Part shown: one piece after another, positions 8,866-17,190 of the stretch | Layout: each line of letters starts with the position of its first letter | Position numbering within the stretch: the stretch's first letter is position 1 | Origin: DASVFB01 sp963815965 | GTDB lineage: Bacteria; Actinomycetota; Thermoleophilia; Gaiellales; Gaiellaceae | Assembly (NCBI GenBank): GCA_963815965.1 | Contig: CAWFIT010000018.1 | Coordinates: forward strand, 1 to 33,615 | Reading direction: 5' to 3' | Length of the DNA stretch: 33,615 bases | Made by a program: the position numbers and the translations under genes | Notes under the pieces: model-generated | The model's input: the letters and a program-made list of their open reading frames with translations, nothing else | The model's database searches: none | What the model was told of the DNA's origin: nothing

Positions 8866-9821
8866 GCTTCTCCTCGCCGATCTGGCTGCTCGGTCTCCTG
8901 CTACTGCCACTGCTGCTCGTCGCCTACCTGATGCACGAGCGAGCGAGAGAGCGTCGCGCAGCCGTCTGGTCGACGCCCGCGCTGCTGCCGAACCTCGTCG
9001 AGCGTGCCCCAGGCGCCAAACGCCATATTCCGGTTGCGCTGCTGCTGGTCGCGCTCGCAGCGATGATCGTCGGCGTCGCGCGCCCGCACGCGACGCTGAC
9101 CGTCCGTCGCGAGGAGGCGACCGTCCTGCTCACGATGGACGTCTCGCGCTCGATGGCGGCGACCGACGTACCGCCGACCCGTCTGCGTGCGGCGCAGACC
9201 GCGGCGCACGAGTTCGTCTCCAAGGTCCCGAAGAAGTTCCGCATCGGCGTCGTCTCGTTCTCGACGCGCGCGCAGGTGACGATTCCGCCGACCGACGATC
9301 GCGCACTCGTCAGCGACGCCATCGAATCGCTGCACACCGGCGAAGGCACGGCGATCGGCGACGCCGTTGCGCTCGCCGCGACTCTCGGCCACCGGCAGCG
9401 CTCCGGCGGCGTCGTTCCTCCGACTTCCGTGCTGCTCATCTCCGACGGTGCGCGCGACGGCGGCCGCCGCTCCCCCTTCGCAGCCGCACGCCAGGCGAAG
9501 GCGATGCACGTCCCGGTGTACACGATCCTTCTCGGGACTCCGAGCGGCATCGTGTACCACAAGCTTCCCGGCGGATACACGGAAACGCTGCGTGTGCCGC
9601 CGAGCGCGCAGACGCTCCAGATGATCGCGCGCGTTTCGGGCGGCCAGTTCTTCACGGCCTCGAACGACAAGCGGCTGGGCGAGGTGTACGACCAGCTGCG
9701 CTCGCGCCTCGGCCACAAGAAGCAGTCACGTGAGCTGACCGACGGCTTCGCCGCGAGCTCGGCGTTGCTCCTGCTCGTCGCCGGCGGATTGTCGGCGTTC
9801 TGGTTCCGGAGGGTGCCGTGA
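8862..9821 (+). CDS. Membrane VWA domain protein, BatA-like (first copy)
   Basis: A 319-residue protein with two N-terminal membrane segments (LLGLLLLPLLLVAYLM and VALLLVALAAMIVGVA), a periplasmic/external VWA domain and a C-terminal membrane segment (ALLLLVAGGLSAFWF). The MIDAS residues are present: LTMDVSRSMA (D-x-S-x-S), the threonine in GEGTAIGDAV and the aspartate in LISDGA. GTG start overlaps the DUF58 stop (GTGA). It is paralogous to the protein at 10504-11514 and is expected to work with the MoxR ATPase in an envelope complex. Confidence 0.9.
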   Translation: MSFSSPIWLLGLLLLPLLLVAYLMHERARERRAAVWSTPALLPNLVERAPGAKRHIPVALLLVALAAMIVGVARPHATLTVRREEATVLLTMDVSRSMAATDVPPTRLRAAQTAAHEFVSKVPKKFRIGVVSFSTRAQVTIPPTDDRALVSDAIESLHTGEGTAIGDAVALAATLGHRQRSGGVVPPTSVLLISDGARDGGRRSPFAAARQAKAMHVPVYTILLGTPSGIVYHKLPGGYTETLRVPPSAQTLQMIARVSGGQFFTASNDKRLGEVYDQLRSRLGHKKQSRELTDGFAASSALLLLVAGGLSAFWFRRVP

Positions 9822-10507
9822 GGCGCGCGTTCGTCCTCGTCACACTCGTGGCCGCGGCGCTCGCGACGAACGTCAACCCTGCAGGCGCGACGAGCGAGTG
9901 CCGCGGCTTCCTCGTCTGCGTGCCTGTCGCCGGCCCCTGGGTGGTCGTGCCTGCGTCGCGGGCACTGCAACGTCCTGAGGTCCAGTACCAGCTCTCGTGT
10001 CCCCGCGGCTACATCGTCGGAGGGCTCGACGCCGAGCTCACCGACAACGCGATCGACGTGTGGTTCCTCGGCGCGTCGGGAAGCCCCGTTGCGCCGGGCA
10101 GGACGACGTCGCAAACGGTCGTCTTCGTCGCGCGGTACGTCGGCATCGGCGCGCGGGCGCCGACGTTCAGGCCGCATGCGGGCTGCATCCCCACACGCGG
10201 CGGCGGACGGCGGACGCCGACGTCTGTCACGAAGGTCGTTCCGCCGGGGCGGCCGACGGTAAGGCGCGTCCGGACGGTCAGGATCACGACGCCGCGCGCC
10301 GTCGCCGTGAGCTGCAGGCGCGACGAGCGGCTCGTCGCCGCGTACAGCGCGAGCGGCTTTCGCACTACGAAGCCGCCCTCGCCTGACCTGGTCGCGAGCC
10401 TCGCGACGCAGCCCGCGCTCGCGTCGGGCCACATCACCGTTTTGGCACGCGGCGGCGACGGCCGCGCGGTCGTGCAGGTCGCTGCGGTCTGTGCGGGCGG
10501 CCGATGA
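9818..10507 (+). CDS. Secreted protein of unknown function inside the moxR-VWA operon
   Basis: A 229-residue protein with a signal peptide (FVLVTLVAAALATNVNPAGA) and no later membrane segment. The mature part has four to six cysteines (SECRGFLVCVPVAGPWVVV, YQLSCPRGYIVGGLD, HAGCIP, AVSCRRDERL, VAAVCAGG) spread in a way that suggests disulfide pairing of two similar beta units. It overlaps both neighbours by 4 bases (GTGA before, ATGA after), so it is an integral operon member between two BatA-like genes. No family is recognised. Confidence 0.8.
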   Translation: MRRAFVLVTLVAAALATNVNPAGATSECRGFLVCVPVAGPWVVVPASRALQRPEVQYQLSCPRGYIVGGLDAELTDNAIDVWFLGASGSPVAPGRTTSQTVVFVARYVGIGARAPTFRPHAGCIPTRGGGRRTPTSVTKVVPPGRPTVRRVRTVRITTPRAVAVSCRRDERLVAAYSASGFRTTKPPSPDLVASLATQPALASGHITVLARGGDGRAVVQVAAVCAGGR

Positions 10508-11514
10508 GCTTCGACCGCCCGATCCTGCTTCTGACGCTGCTCGTCGTCCCGCTCGCTATCGCCGCGTACCTGCTCATCGAGCGACGCCGCATGCGCTACG
10601 CAGTGACGTTCACGAACCTCGACGTCCTCGCGTCCGTCGTGGGCAAGCGTTCGACACGTCGCTTCGTGCCGCCGGCGCTGTTCCTACTCGCGCTCTCGCT
10701 TCTCTGCTTCGCACTCGCGCGACCGCAACGCTCGACGCTCATTCCGTCAGAGAAGGCGACTGTCATTCTCGTGGTCGACGTCTCGGGCTCGATGCATGCG
10801 ACCGACGTGAAGCCGTCACGGCTCGGAGCCGCACAGGCGGCCGTGCGAACGTTCCTCGAGCGCGTGCCGAAACACGTGCGGGTGGGACTGATCGCGTTCT
10901 CGAGCGAGCCCGAGGTTGCGGCGCCGCCAACGACCGACAGGGATCTCGTTCGCGCCTCGGTCAACGAGCTCGACTTCCTACAGGCCTACGGCGGGACCGC
11001 CCTCGGCGACGCGATCGCGGCCGCGGTCGAGCTCGGCAAGAAGGTGATGCGCGAGGGGAAAGGCCCGCAGACGATCGCCTACACCGTTGCGAAGGCGAAC
11101 CCGCTCGTCTCGATCCTCTTCCTCTCCGACGGTAAGCAGACACGAGGCACGCTTCAGCCGCTCGAGGGCGCGCAGCGTGCAAAGGCGGCGGGCATTCCCG
11201 TCTACACCGTCGCGCTCGGAACGCCCCACGGCGTGCTCACGACTCCGTTCGGCGCGTTCGGCGGGGGGACGGCGCGGCGCATTCCCGTGCCGCCCGACCC
11301 GGCCACGTTGAGCGCCGTTGCCAAGCTCACCGGCGGCAAGTTCTTCAACGCGCGCTCCGCGGACGCGCTGCAGTCGGCCTACAAGGAGCTCGGCTCCAAG
11401 CTCGGCCGCGTCAAGGGTCGCAAGGAAGTCACGAACGAGGCGGTCGCTCTCGCAGCGCTCGTCCTCCTCGCCGCGGGCATCCTCTCGGCGCTCTGGGGGC
11501 CGCGTCTGCCGTAG
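10504..11514 (+). CDS. Membrane VWA domain protein, BatA-like (second copy)
   Basis: A 336-residue paralogue of the protein at 8862-9821 with the same layout: two N-terminal membrane segments (LLLTLLVVPLAIAAYLLI and LFLLALSLLCFALARP), an external VWA domain and a C-terminal segment (ALAALVLLAAGILSALWG). MIDAS motifs VVDVSGSMH, GGTALGDAI and LFLSDGKQ are intact. It has an insert of about 15 residues before the third MIDAS strand (KGPQTIAYTVAKANP) that the first copy lacks. It closes the five-gene coupled operon; its stop TAG is also the first three bases of the large hairpin at 11512-11679. Confidence 0.9.
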   Translation: MSFDRPILLLTLLVVPLAIAAYLLIERRRMRYAVTFTNLDVLASVVGKRSTRRFVPPALFLLALSLLCFALARPQRSTLIPSEKATVILVVDVSGSMHATDVKPSRLGAAQAAVRTFLERVPKHVRVGLIAFSSEPEVAAPPTTDRDLVRASVNELDFLQAYGGTALGDAIAAAVELGKKVMREGKGPQTIAYTVAKANPLVSILFLSDGKQTRGTLQPLEGAQRAKAAGIPVYTVALGTPHGVLTTPFGAFGGGTARRIPVPPDPATLSAVAKLTGGKFFNARSADALQSAYKELGSKLGRVKGRKEVTNEAVALAALVLLAAGILSALWGPRLP

Positions 11515-11679
11515 AGGTTTGGTGTGGAATTCCGGTGCCTCTGGGGACGTCGCAGACCAAGCAGCTGAGTTCGAGCGGTCGCAGTTCGTACTCGTAGTAC
11601 GGGCTGCGGCCGATCGGGCTCAGATGCGCCGTGTCTGCGTCGCCAGCCAGAGGTGCCGGAGTTTCACATCAAGCCTCTA
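11512..11679 (+). ncRNA. 168-nt giant hairpin, probable structured 3'-UTR RNA
   Basis: One nearly continuous hairpin spans the gap after the VWA operon. The outer stem 11512-11544 / 11647-11679 is 33 bp with 27 Watson-Crick and 6 G-U pairs and no mismatch. A middle stem CGCAGAC (11551-11557) / GTCTGCG (11633-11639) follows. The inner stem 11561-11592 / 11596-11627 has 25 Watson-Crick, 5 G-U and 2 mismatched positions, and a CGT apical loop. Wobbles are G-U on plus-strand RNA, where the minus-strand RNA would have A-C mismatches, so the plus transcript is the folded one. It could be an operon-end regulatory RNA, an RNase III-type substrate, an oversized terminator or a palindromic mobile element. 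No known RNA family is recognised. Confidence 0.6.
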
Positions 11680-11744
11680 GGTCGCGCAACCTCGCGCGCT
11701 TGTCGCGCGTTGTGTCTAGGCGAACGCAAATCGAGGAGGTACCT

Positions 11745-12368
11745 GTGTCAACGTGGGTTTGGATCTTGATCGTGGCCGCCGCCGTCTTGATCGTGGCGAT
11801 GGTTGCGTGGGGAATGATGAAACGCAAGCAGACGAAGCAACTCCAGAGCCAGTTCGGGCCTGAGTACGACCGCACGGTCGAGGCCGCCGACAACAAGAAA
11901 ACGGCCGAGTCGGAGCTCGCCGCACGTCGCGAACGGCGTGAGCAGCTCGACATCCGTCCGCTCTCGAGCGCGGCGCGTGAGCGCTACGTCCAGCAGTGGC
12001 AGATCGTCCAGGCGCAGTTCGTCGACAATCCGTCCGGAGCGGTCGCATCAGCGGACCAGCTGATCCAGTCGGCGATGGCGGATCGCGGCTATCCGGTCAA
12101 GGACTTCGAGACGCGCGCGGCCGACGTCTCCGTCGATCATCCGAACGTCGCCGAGAACTACCGGCAGGGGCATCGCCTCGCGCAGAGGAGCGCGGACGGC
12201 GACGGCTCGACCGAGGATCTCCGTCAGGCCATGCGCCATTACCGCGCGTTGTTCGACGACCTCGTCGAGCCGACCGTCGACGAGCCGATGACGCGGGATC
12301 GCGACGACGCGGCGGCGTCCGCCGACACGAACTCGGCACGACGCGACCGCAGTACGAGCACGAGATGA
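11745..12368 (+). CDS. Single-pass membrane protein, unknown function
   Basis: A 207-residue protein. GTG 11745 is 4 bases after GAGGAGGT. A short N-terminus is followed by one membrane helix (VWILIVAAAVLIVAMVAWGM) and then a charged cytoplasmic-type helical region (KRKQTKQLQSQFGPEYDRTV ... ESELAARRERREQLDIRPLS, then a helical bundle-like domain rich in Gln, Asp and Arg up to about residue 175). This pattern (single anchor plus a conserved soluble helical domain) recurs in unnamed actinobacterial proteins. No function is assigned. Confidence 0.8.
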   Translation: MSTWVWILIVAAAVLIVAMVAWGMMKRKQTKQLQSQFGPEYDRTVEAADNKKTAESELAARRERREQLDIRPLSSAARERYVQQWQIVQAQFVDNPSGAVASADQLIQSAMADRGYPVKDFETRAADVSVDHPNVAENYRQGHRLAQRSADGDGSTEDLRQAMRHYRALFDDLVEPTVDEPMTRDRDDAAASADTNSARRDRSTSTR

Positions 12369-12378
12369 CTGAAGGACA

Positions 12379-12409
12379 CCGGTGGCGTGAGCGCGGCTCG
12401 CGCCACCGG
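12379..12409 (+). terminator. Hairpin terminator after the membrane protein gene
   Basis: A 14-bp stem CCGGTGGCGTGAGC / GCTCGCGCCACCGG with one G-U pair and a GCG loop starts 11 bases after the stop at 12366-12368. There is no T tract, as is common in high-GC actinobacteria. Its position argues against translation of the next gene from ATG 12365. Confidence 0.6.
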
Positions 12410-12448
12410 CGCACCTCTCGAGCCGCAATTGGTATCTTCCGCGCCGCG

Positions 12449-12868
12449 ATGGGAGTCAGAGCGGCAATCGTCGCAATCTGCGCGGTGCTCCTCACAGGCG
12501 TCGCCTCGGCTGCATCGGCGCCGTACCTGAAATCCACAGCGGCGAGCCGCGGACACGTGGTCGCGGTCTTCACGCAGGGAAGCGCCGAGACCGAAGACTC
12601 GGTGCCCTCCCACATCGCAGTCGCGACGAAGCCGGCAACGCAGAACGACGGATCGTTCGTCCCGGCAAACGTTCGCTTCAGCGAATCGATCTCGAACGTC
12701 ACACGGACGGCCGCCGGGCTTCGAGCTCGTACAGTGCACAGGCTGAGGCCGGGCCGCTACTACGTGAAGGTCTCCACCGTCGTGATCGCGCTCGACTGCA
12801 CTCCGAAGCTTCCGTGCAAGGAGCTGTGGTCGAACGCGCGGCGCGTGGTCATTCCACGGCCGAAGTAA
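12449..12868 (+). CDS. Small secreted protein, unknown function
   Basis: A 139-residue protein starting at ATG 12449 so that a standard signal peptide (MGVRAAIVAICAVLLTGVAS then AASA) leads the protein; an in-frame ATG at 12365 would add an Arg-rich extension and overlap a hairpin. The mature domain of about 115 residues looks like an immunoglobulin/fibronectin type III-like beta sandwich (SRGHVVAVFTQG ... HRLRPGRYYVKVSTV ... ELWSNARRVVIP) with a C-x-x-K-x-x-C pair near the end. Similar short exported domains are common in Thermoleophilia-type genomes. Function unknown. Confidence 0.75.
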   Translation: MGVRAAIVAICAVLLTGVASAASAPYLKSTAASRGHVVAVFTQGSAETEDSVPSHIAVATKPATQNDGSFVPANVRFSESISNVTRTAAGLRARTVHRLRPGRYYVKVSTVVIALDCTPKLPCKELWSNARRVVIPRPK

Positions 12869-12929
12869 GAGCCGCATTCGCATGCCCTGAAAGGGCCAGC
12901 CCCACCGGAGTGGGACATACGCTTGGCCA

Positions 12930-13265
12930 ATGGTCGACTTCGAGCAAGAGGCCCTCGCCGCGCTCGACGCGCTGCCGCCCGAGCTCCGCCGCGCGATGTC
13001 GAACGTGACGATCCTCTTCGAGGACGAGCCGCCGGACGGCCAACCGCTGCTCGGCCTGTACCAGGGCGTACCGCTGACCCGCCGTACGAGTGGCTACGCC
13101 GGTGCGCTGCCCGACAAGATCACGATCTTTCGCGGACCGCTAGAGCGGCTGTACGGCGCCGACCCGGACCAGCTGCGCTCGCAGATCAGGCACGTCGTGC
13201 TTCACGAGGTCGCACACCACTTCGGGATCAGCGACGAACGGCTCGTCGAGCTCGGTCGCTACTGA
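12930..13265 (+). CDS. Zincin-like metallopeptidase family protein (DUF1025/Zincin_1)
   Basis: A 111-residue protein with the defining motif HEVAHHFG (H-E-x-x-H-H-x-G) near the C-terminus and the family's opening (FEQEALAALDALPPELRRAM) and middle blocks (GLYQGVPLTRR, DKITIFRGPLER). Length is normal. These compact metalloproteins are predicted zinc peptidases of the minimal gluzincin type; natural substrates are unknown. A CCCAC/GTGGG hairpin (12901-12914) sits in the short leader. Confidence 0.9.
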   Translation: MVDFEQEALAALDALPPELRRAMSNVTILFEDEPPDGQPLLGLYQGVPLTRRTSGYAGALPDKITIFRGPLERLYGADPDQLRSQIRHVVLHEVAHHFGISDERLVELGRY

Positions 13266-13285
13266 CCTCCTGAAACAATCGGGGG

Positions 13286-16200
13286 ATGCTGGACCGAGTT
13301 CTCTCTCCAGTGCTCGTCGGGCGTCAGGACGAGTTGTCCGAACTCGAGGACGCGCTGCTGTCGGTGAATCGTGGCGACGGCCGTTTCGTCCTGCTCGCCG
13401 GCGAGGCAGGGATCGGAAAGACGCGTCTCGCCACGGAGCTGAGCAAACGCGCGCGCAAGCTCGGTTGCGACGTCCTGTGGGGCAGCTGCTCGGATGCCGA
13501 GCTCGTCCTTCCCTTCCTGCCGTTCGTCGAAGCAGTCGGAAACCACCTCGGCGAACGGGATCCGGCCGTGGTACGAACGGAGCTCGGCCCGGCGGCCGAG
13601 GAGCTGGCACAGCTGTTTCCGCAGCTCGCGACCGGCCCCTCGACGGCACCTGCAGGCGATCCCGCCCAGGCCAAGCTGAGGCTTTTCGAGTCGGTCGTGA
13701 CATTGCTCGAGTTGTGGGCGCGCGATCGCGGCCTGCTCCTCGTGCTCGACGACATCCACTGGGCTGACGGCTCGACACGCGAGCTCCTCGACTATGCGGC
13801 GCGACGTCTCGTCAGGAGCCGGGTGATGCTGCTCGCCACCTATCGAAGCGACGAGGTCGACCGGCGCCATCCGCTGACGCGCACGGTGCAAACCTGGCGG
13901 AGATCGGGGCTCGCGGAGACGGTCACCGTGTCGGCGATGACACAGCGAAACGTCGCCGAGATGATCGCGGCGATCCTCAATGCCGACGACGTGAGCCCCG
14001 AGCTCGCAAAATTCGTCGACGCGCGCGCGGAGGGCAACCCGTTCGTGCTCGAGGAGATGCTGCGGGAGGCGCTCGACCGCGGCGAGATCCTTCAGACCCA
14101 GACCGGATGGGAGCGAAGCTCTTCCGGGGCGTTTCGCCTTCCGGAGACCGTGCGCGAAGCCGTGCTCCTCCGCCTCGGCAGGCTCGACTCGGAGCAGGTC
14201 GAGGTGCTGCGGGCGGCCGCCGTCCTCGGCCGGACATTCGACTACAGCCTGCTTGTGGAGGTCGCAGGACTCGACGAGAGAATCGTGCTCGACGCCCTCG
14301 AGTCAGCCGTTGCGCAGCAGCTCCTCGACGAGGGAGCGGAGAAAGGCGACCGCTACAACTGGCGCCACGCCCTCACGCAGGAATCGATCGCGAACGACAC
14401 GGTCCTGCCGAAGCGCCAGCGAATCCACTCGCGTGCGGCCGATGCTCTCCTCGCCACGGACGGAAGCGCAATCGCCGTCGCGAGGCACCTTCTGGGAGCC
14501 GGCCGGACCGACGAAGCGGTCGCCGCGTGTCTCCGCGCTGCCGACGAAGCCGAGCGCGCAGTCGCGTTCAGAGAGGCGGGCCATCTCCTCGAGCGCGTTC
14601 TCCCCCACGTCTCCGATCCGCGCGAACGAGCGCTGCTGCTCTATCGAATGGGCCATCTGCGCTGGATGAACGGCGAGCCGGCTGCAGCGGAACAGCTCCT
14701 CGCCGACGCCGTCGCGCAGCTCGACGCGCTCGCGCTTACGCGCGAGGCGGCGCGGGCGCGCGTCTACCTCGGCCGCTGCCGATGGGAGCTCGACCAACCC
14801 GAGGCCGCAGCTCGGGAATACGAAAAGGCCCGCGAGGCGCTGGAACAGGAGGGCCCGACGCCGGAGCTCGCGCTCGTGTACCTGAGGATCGCCGGAATTC
14901 ACGCGTTCGACCTCGACTACATCCAATGCCGCGTGGCGGCCGAGCGAGCCGTCGAAATCGCCGACGAGACCTCTGCGGAGTTCGAGCGCGTCTGGGCGAG
15001 CTCCCACGTCGCACTCGGCCACTACGGCACCTTGCGCGAGTTCGCGCTGCTCGACGACTCCTACGAGGAAGCTCTCGCCAAGGGCTATACGTTCATCGCG
15101 GCGCAGGTCCTCTTCAACGAAGTCTGGGATCGCGTACACACGCTCACGGGCGGGCTGCACGGCCCGCTGGCGAAAGTCGAGCGGCTACCTACAGAGCTCT
15201 GGGAGTGGGCCGGCGGATCGATCGCGATGAGCCTGGCGATGCAGGCGCTCGGCCGGCCCCGCGACGCGCTGCGACACGCGCGCGCAGGAGCGGAGCGATA
15301 CGAGAGTCTCGGAGCGAGCAAGTTCGCGTGGCGGGCGCACCTCACGGCCGCCGAGGCGCTGCTCGAGCTCGGGCGCGTCGCCGAGGCTGCGCAGGAGCTT
15401 CCGGCACTGTCACCCGGGAACGAACGCCAGGACATCGTCTACGACACGGCGACACGCGTCGGCATCGCGCGCGCGCTCGGACGCACTGAGGAGGCCGTCG
15501 AGCTCGCGCGAAGAGCCTCGGCCGACGACGCGGTGCTGGCCTTCGGCGAGACCGCCGCTGTCGCGGTCGAGGCGCTCGTCGCGGGCGGGCTGCTGGGCGA
15601 AGCAGAATCCGTCCTGCGCCGGACCGAGCGCGTGCGCGTCGATCTCGGCCGCGCGGGGCTCGAGATCTCCGAGGGCACGATCCTGCTCGCATCAGGCGAC
15701 GCCGTCGAGGCGCGGCCGCATCTCGACCGCGCGCTGCGCAACTTCGAGGACGCGGGGCTCAAGACCTGGGCATGGCGCGCCGCCGCGCTCGCGGCCGAGG
15801 CGGCTGCGCAGGCGGGAGATCTTGACGTCGCGACCGAGCTGTTCGCAGACTGCATGCAAGGCGCTCATGTCGCCGGGGCGTTTCGCATTCGAGACGACGC
15901 TCGAGGGAGAGCCGCGCGTCTCGGCCTTGGCGTTCCTTCGTTCGCCGACGAGCCGGCGGACGAGATCGCCGAGCCCGACGTCGCCCAGGCCGGAGAGCGA
16001 CTCGTGACGTCGATGTTCGCGGACGTTCGGGGATACGCGCCGCTGACGTCGGCGAGCGCGCCGGAAGAACTCGCGGATCGCATCACGACCCTCTATCGCT
16101 GGGCCGCCACGGAAGTCGGCCGCAGGTACGGCATCGTGGACAAGTTCGCCGGCGACGCCGTGATGGCGACGTTCAACACGGCCGGTGCGCGCGTCGACCA

Positions 16201-16540
16201 TGCAGTCCTCGCACTCGAGGCAGCGCTCGCACTTCGTGACAAAGCGGCGATCATGGACTTGCCGGTCGGCATCGGAATCGCGGTCGGCCCGGCCGTCGTC
16301 ACCCGGTCCGCCGGGGAAGGGAACGTCAGCGTGCTCGGGGAGGCGACGAACCTCGCCGCTCGACTGCAGACCGCCGCGGCCGGCGGAGAGATCCTGCTCA
16401 GCGGCGAAGCGTTTCGCCGCGTCGCCGCCTGGTTGGACGAGCGCGCACTGCCCGTCGAACCTGAGGAGCTCGAGCTGAAAGGCTTCGAGGGGATGCAGCG
16501 CGCTTACCGTTTGCGCGCCGCGGTTCCGCGCGTACAGTGA
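13286..16540 (+). CDS. AAA ATPase - TPR - class III nucleotidyl cyclase fusion
   Basis: A 1084-residue protein. Residues about 8-170 are an AAA_16/STAND-like ATPase (Walker A GEAGIGKT at 39-46, Walker B LLVLDDIHWAD near 150-161). Residues about 350-880 are Ala/Glu-rich TPR-like helical repeats. Residues about 905-1075 form a class III adenylate/guanylate cyclase domain: metal aspartates in SMFADVRGY and DKFAGDAVMATF, the Lys before FAGD, and the transition-state Asn and Arg in TNLAARLQ. The usual adenine-specifying Asp before this motif is replaced (VLGEATN), so the nucleotide product is uncertain. Most relatives have the cyclase first; here it is last. The stop overlaps the next start (GTGA). 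Confidence 0.9.
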   Translation: MLDRVLSPVLVGRQDELSELEDALLSVNRGDGRFVLLAGEAGIGKTRLATELSKRARKLGCDVLWGSCSDAELVLPFLPFVEAVGNHLGERDPAVVRTELGPAAEELAQLFPQLATGPSTAPAGDPAQAKLRLFESVVTLLELWARDRGLLLVLDDIHWADGSTRELLDYAARRLVRSRVMLLATYRSDEVDRRHPLTRTVQTWRRSGLAETVTVSAMTQRNVAEMIAAILNADDVSPELAKFVDARAEGNPFVLEEMLREALDRGEILQTQTGWERSSSGAFRLPETVREAVLLRLGRLDSEQVEVLRAAAVLGRTFDYSLLVEVAGLDERIVLDALESAVAQQLLDEGAEKGDRYNWRHALTQESIANDTVLPKRQRIHSRAADALLATDGSAIAVARHLLGAGRTDEAVAACLRAADEAERAVAFREAGHLLERVLPHVSDPRERALLLYRMGHLRWMNGEPAAAEQLLADAVAQLDALALTREAARARVYLGRCRWELDQPEAAAREYEKAREALEQEGPTPELALVYLRIAGIHAFDLDYIQCRVAAERAVEIADETSAEFERVWASSHVALGHYGTLREFALLDDSYEEALAKGYTFIAAQVLFNEVWDRVHTLTGGLHGPLAKVERLPTELWEWAGGSIAMSLAMQALGRPRDALRHARAGAERYESLGASKFAWRAHLTAAEALLELGRVAEAAQELPALSPGNERQDIVYDTATRVGIARALGRTEEAVELARRASADDAVLAFGETAAVAVEALVAGGLLGEAESVLRRTERVRVDLGRAGLEISEGTILLASGDAVEARPHLDRALRNFEDAGLKTWAWRAAALAAEAAAQAGDLDVATELFADCMQGAHVAGAFRIRDDARGRAARLGLGVPSFADEPADEIAEPDVAQAGERLVTSMFADVRGYAPLTSASAPEELADRITTLYRWAATEVGRRYGIVDKFAGDAVMATFNTAGARVDHAVLALEAALALRDKAAIMDLPVGIGIAVGPAVVTRSAGEGNVSVLGEATNLAARLQTAAAGGEILLSGEAFRRVAAWLDERALPVEPEELELKGFEGMQRAYRLRAAVPRVQ

Positions 16541-17190
16541 CGGCAATGTCCAATCGGCTTCGCATGGCGATTGTGCTTCTCACCGCCTTCGTGTTCGGCG
16601 TCGTCGCAGCGTGGGCGAAGGGGCCCGGCGCCGTGTCGGCGGTATCGGAAGTTCGCAACTCGTTCGGCAACCTCAGCACACCGTGGCTGCTGGTCGCGTT
16701 CATCGCCGGTAGCGGATTCTCTCGACTCCGGACGGCTGCGCTCGCCGGTCTGGTGGCAACGACGGCCGCGCTCGTCGGCTTCTACCTGCTGAGCTCGATC
16801 GTTCAAGACCTCGGCGGGCACGGCTTCTTCGCCGACTTGCGGCTCGAGCTGTCGGCGAACCGCGGCTACCTGGAGGGTGGCTTGATCACAGGCCCGCTGT
16901 TCGGCGCACTCGGGTCGTGGTGGCGCCGGACCCGCACACTGCCCGCGTCGATTCTCGCCGGTGTGCTGCTGATGGCCGAGCCGCTCGCGCTGCTGCTGCT
17001 CGGCGCGTTCGGGCCGGGTGGCGTGCTGCCCGCGGGACCGCCCATGGTCGTTCGCCTCGTGCCCGGCTGGGGGCTGTCGAACGACGCAAGCACGGTCTCG
17101 ATCGCCGTGTACGCAGCGGAATTCGCGCTCGGGCTCGCCGTCGTTCTGTTCGCGGCGCGGCGAGCGCCCAGATCGCTCCGAGCCTCTTGA
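16537..17190 (+). CDS. Multi-pass membrane protein, DUF6518-like
   Basis: A 217-residue protein with about five or six membrane helices (MAIVLLTAFVFGVVAAWA, LLVAFIAGSGFSRL, AALAGLVATTAALVGFYLL, ILAGVLLMAEPLALLLLGA, YAAEFALGLAVVLFAA). Pattern and the GYLEGGLITGPLFGALG loop fit the DUF6518 group of actinobacterial membrane proteins. Start GTG 16537 overlaps the cyclase stop; ATG 16546 is an alternative. It lies between a cyclase and a TOPRIM gene, all coupled. Confidence 0.75.
   Translation: MTAMSNRLRMAIVLLTAFVFGVVAAWAKGPGAVSAVSEVRNSFGNLSTPWLLVAFIAGSGFSRLRTAALAGLVATTAALVGFYLLSSIVQDLGGHGFFADLRLELSANRGYLEGGLITGPLFGALGSWWRRTRTLPASILAGVLLMAEPLALLLLGAFGPGGVLPAGPPMVVRLVPGWGLSNDASTVSIAVYAAEFALGLAVVLFAARRAPRSLRAS

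Noticed and set aside
12365..12448. ATG 12365 as the start of the small secreted protein
   Set aside because: It would put an Arg-rich extension before a normal signal peptide and translate through the 14-bp hairpin at 12379-12409.
14107..15489. 460-residue plus-strand open frame inside the cyclase gene
   Set aside because: Arg-rich out-of-frame reading of the ATPase/TPR coding sequence.
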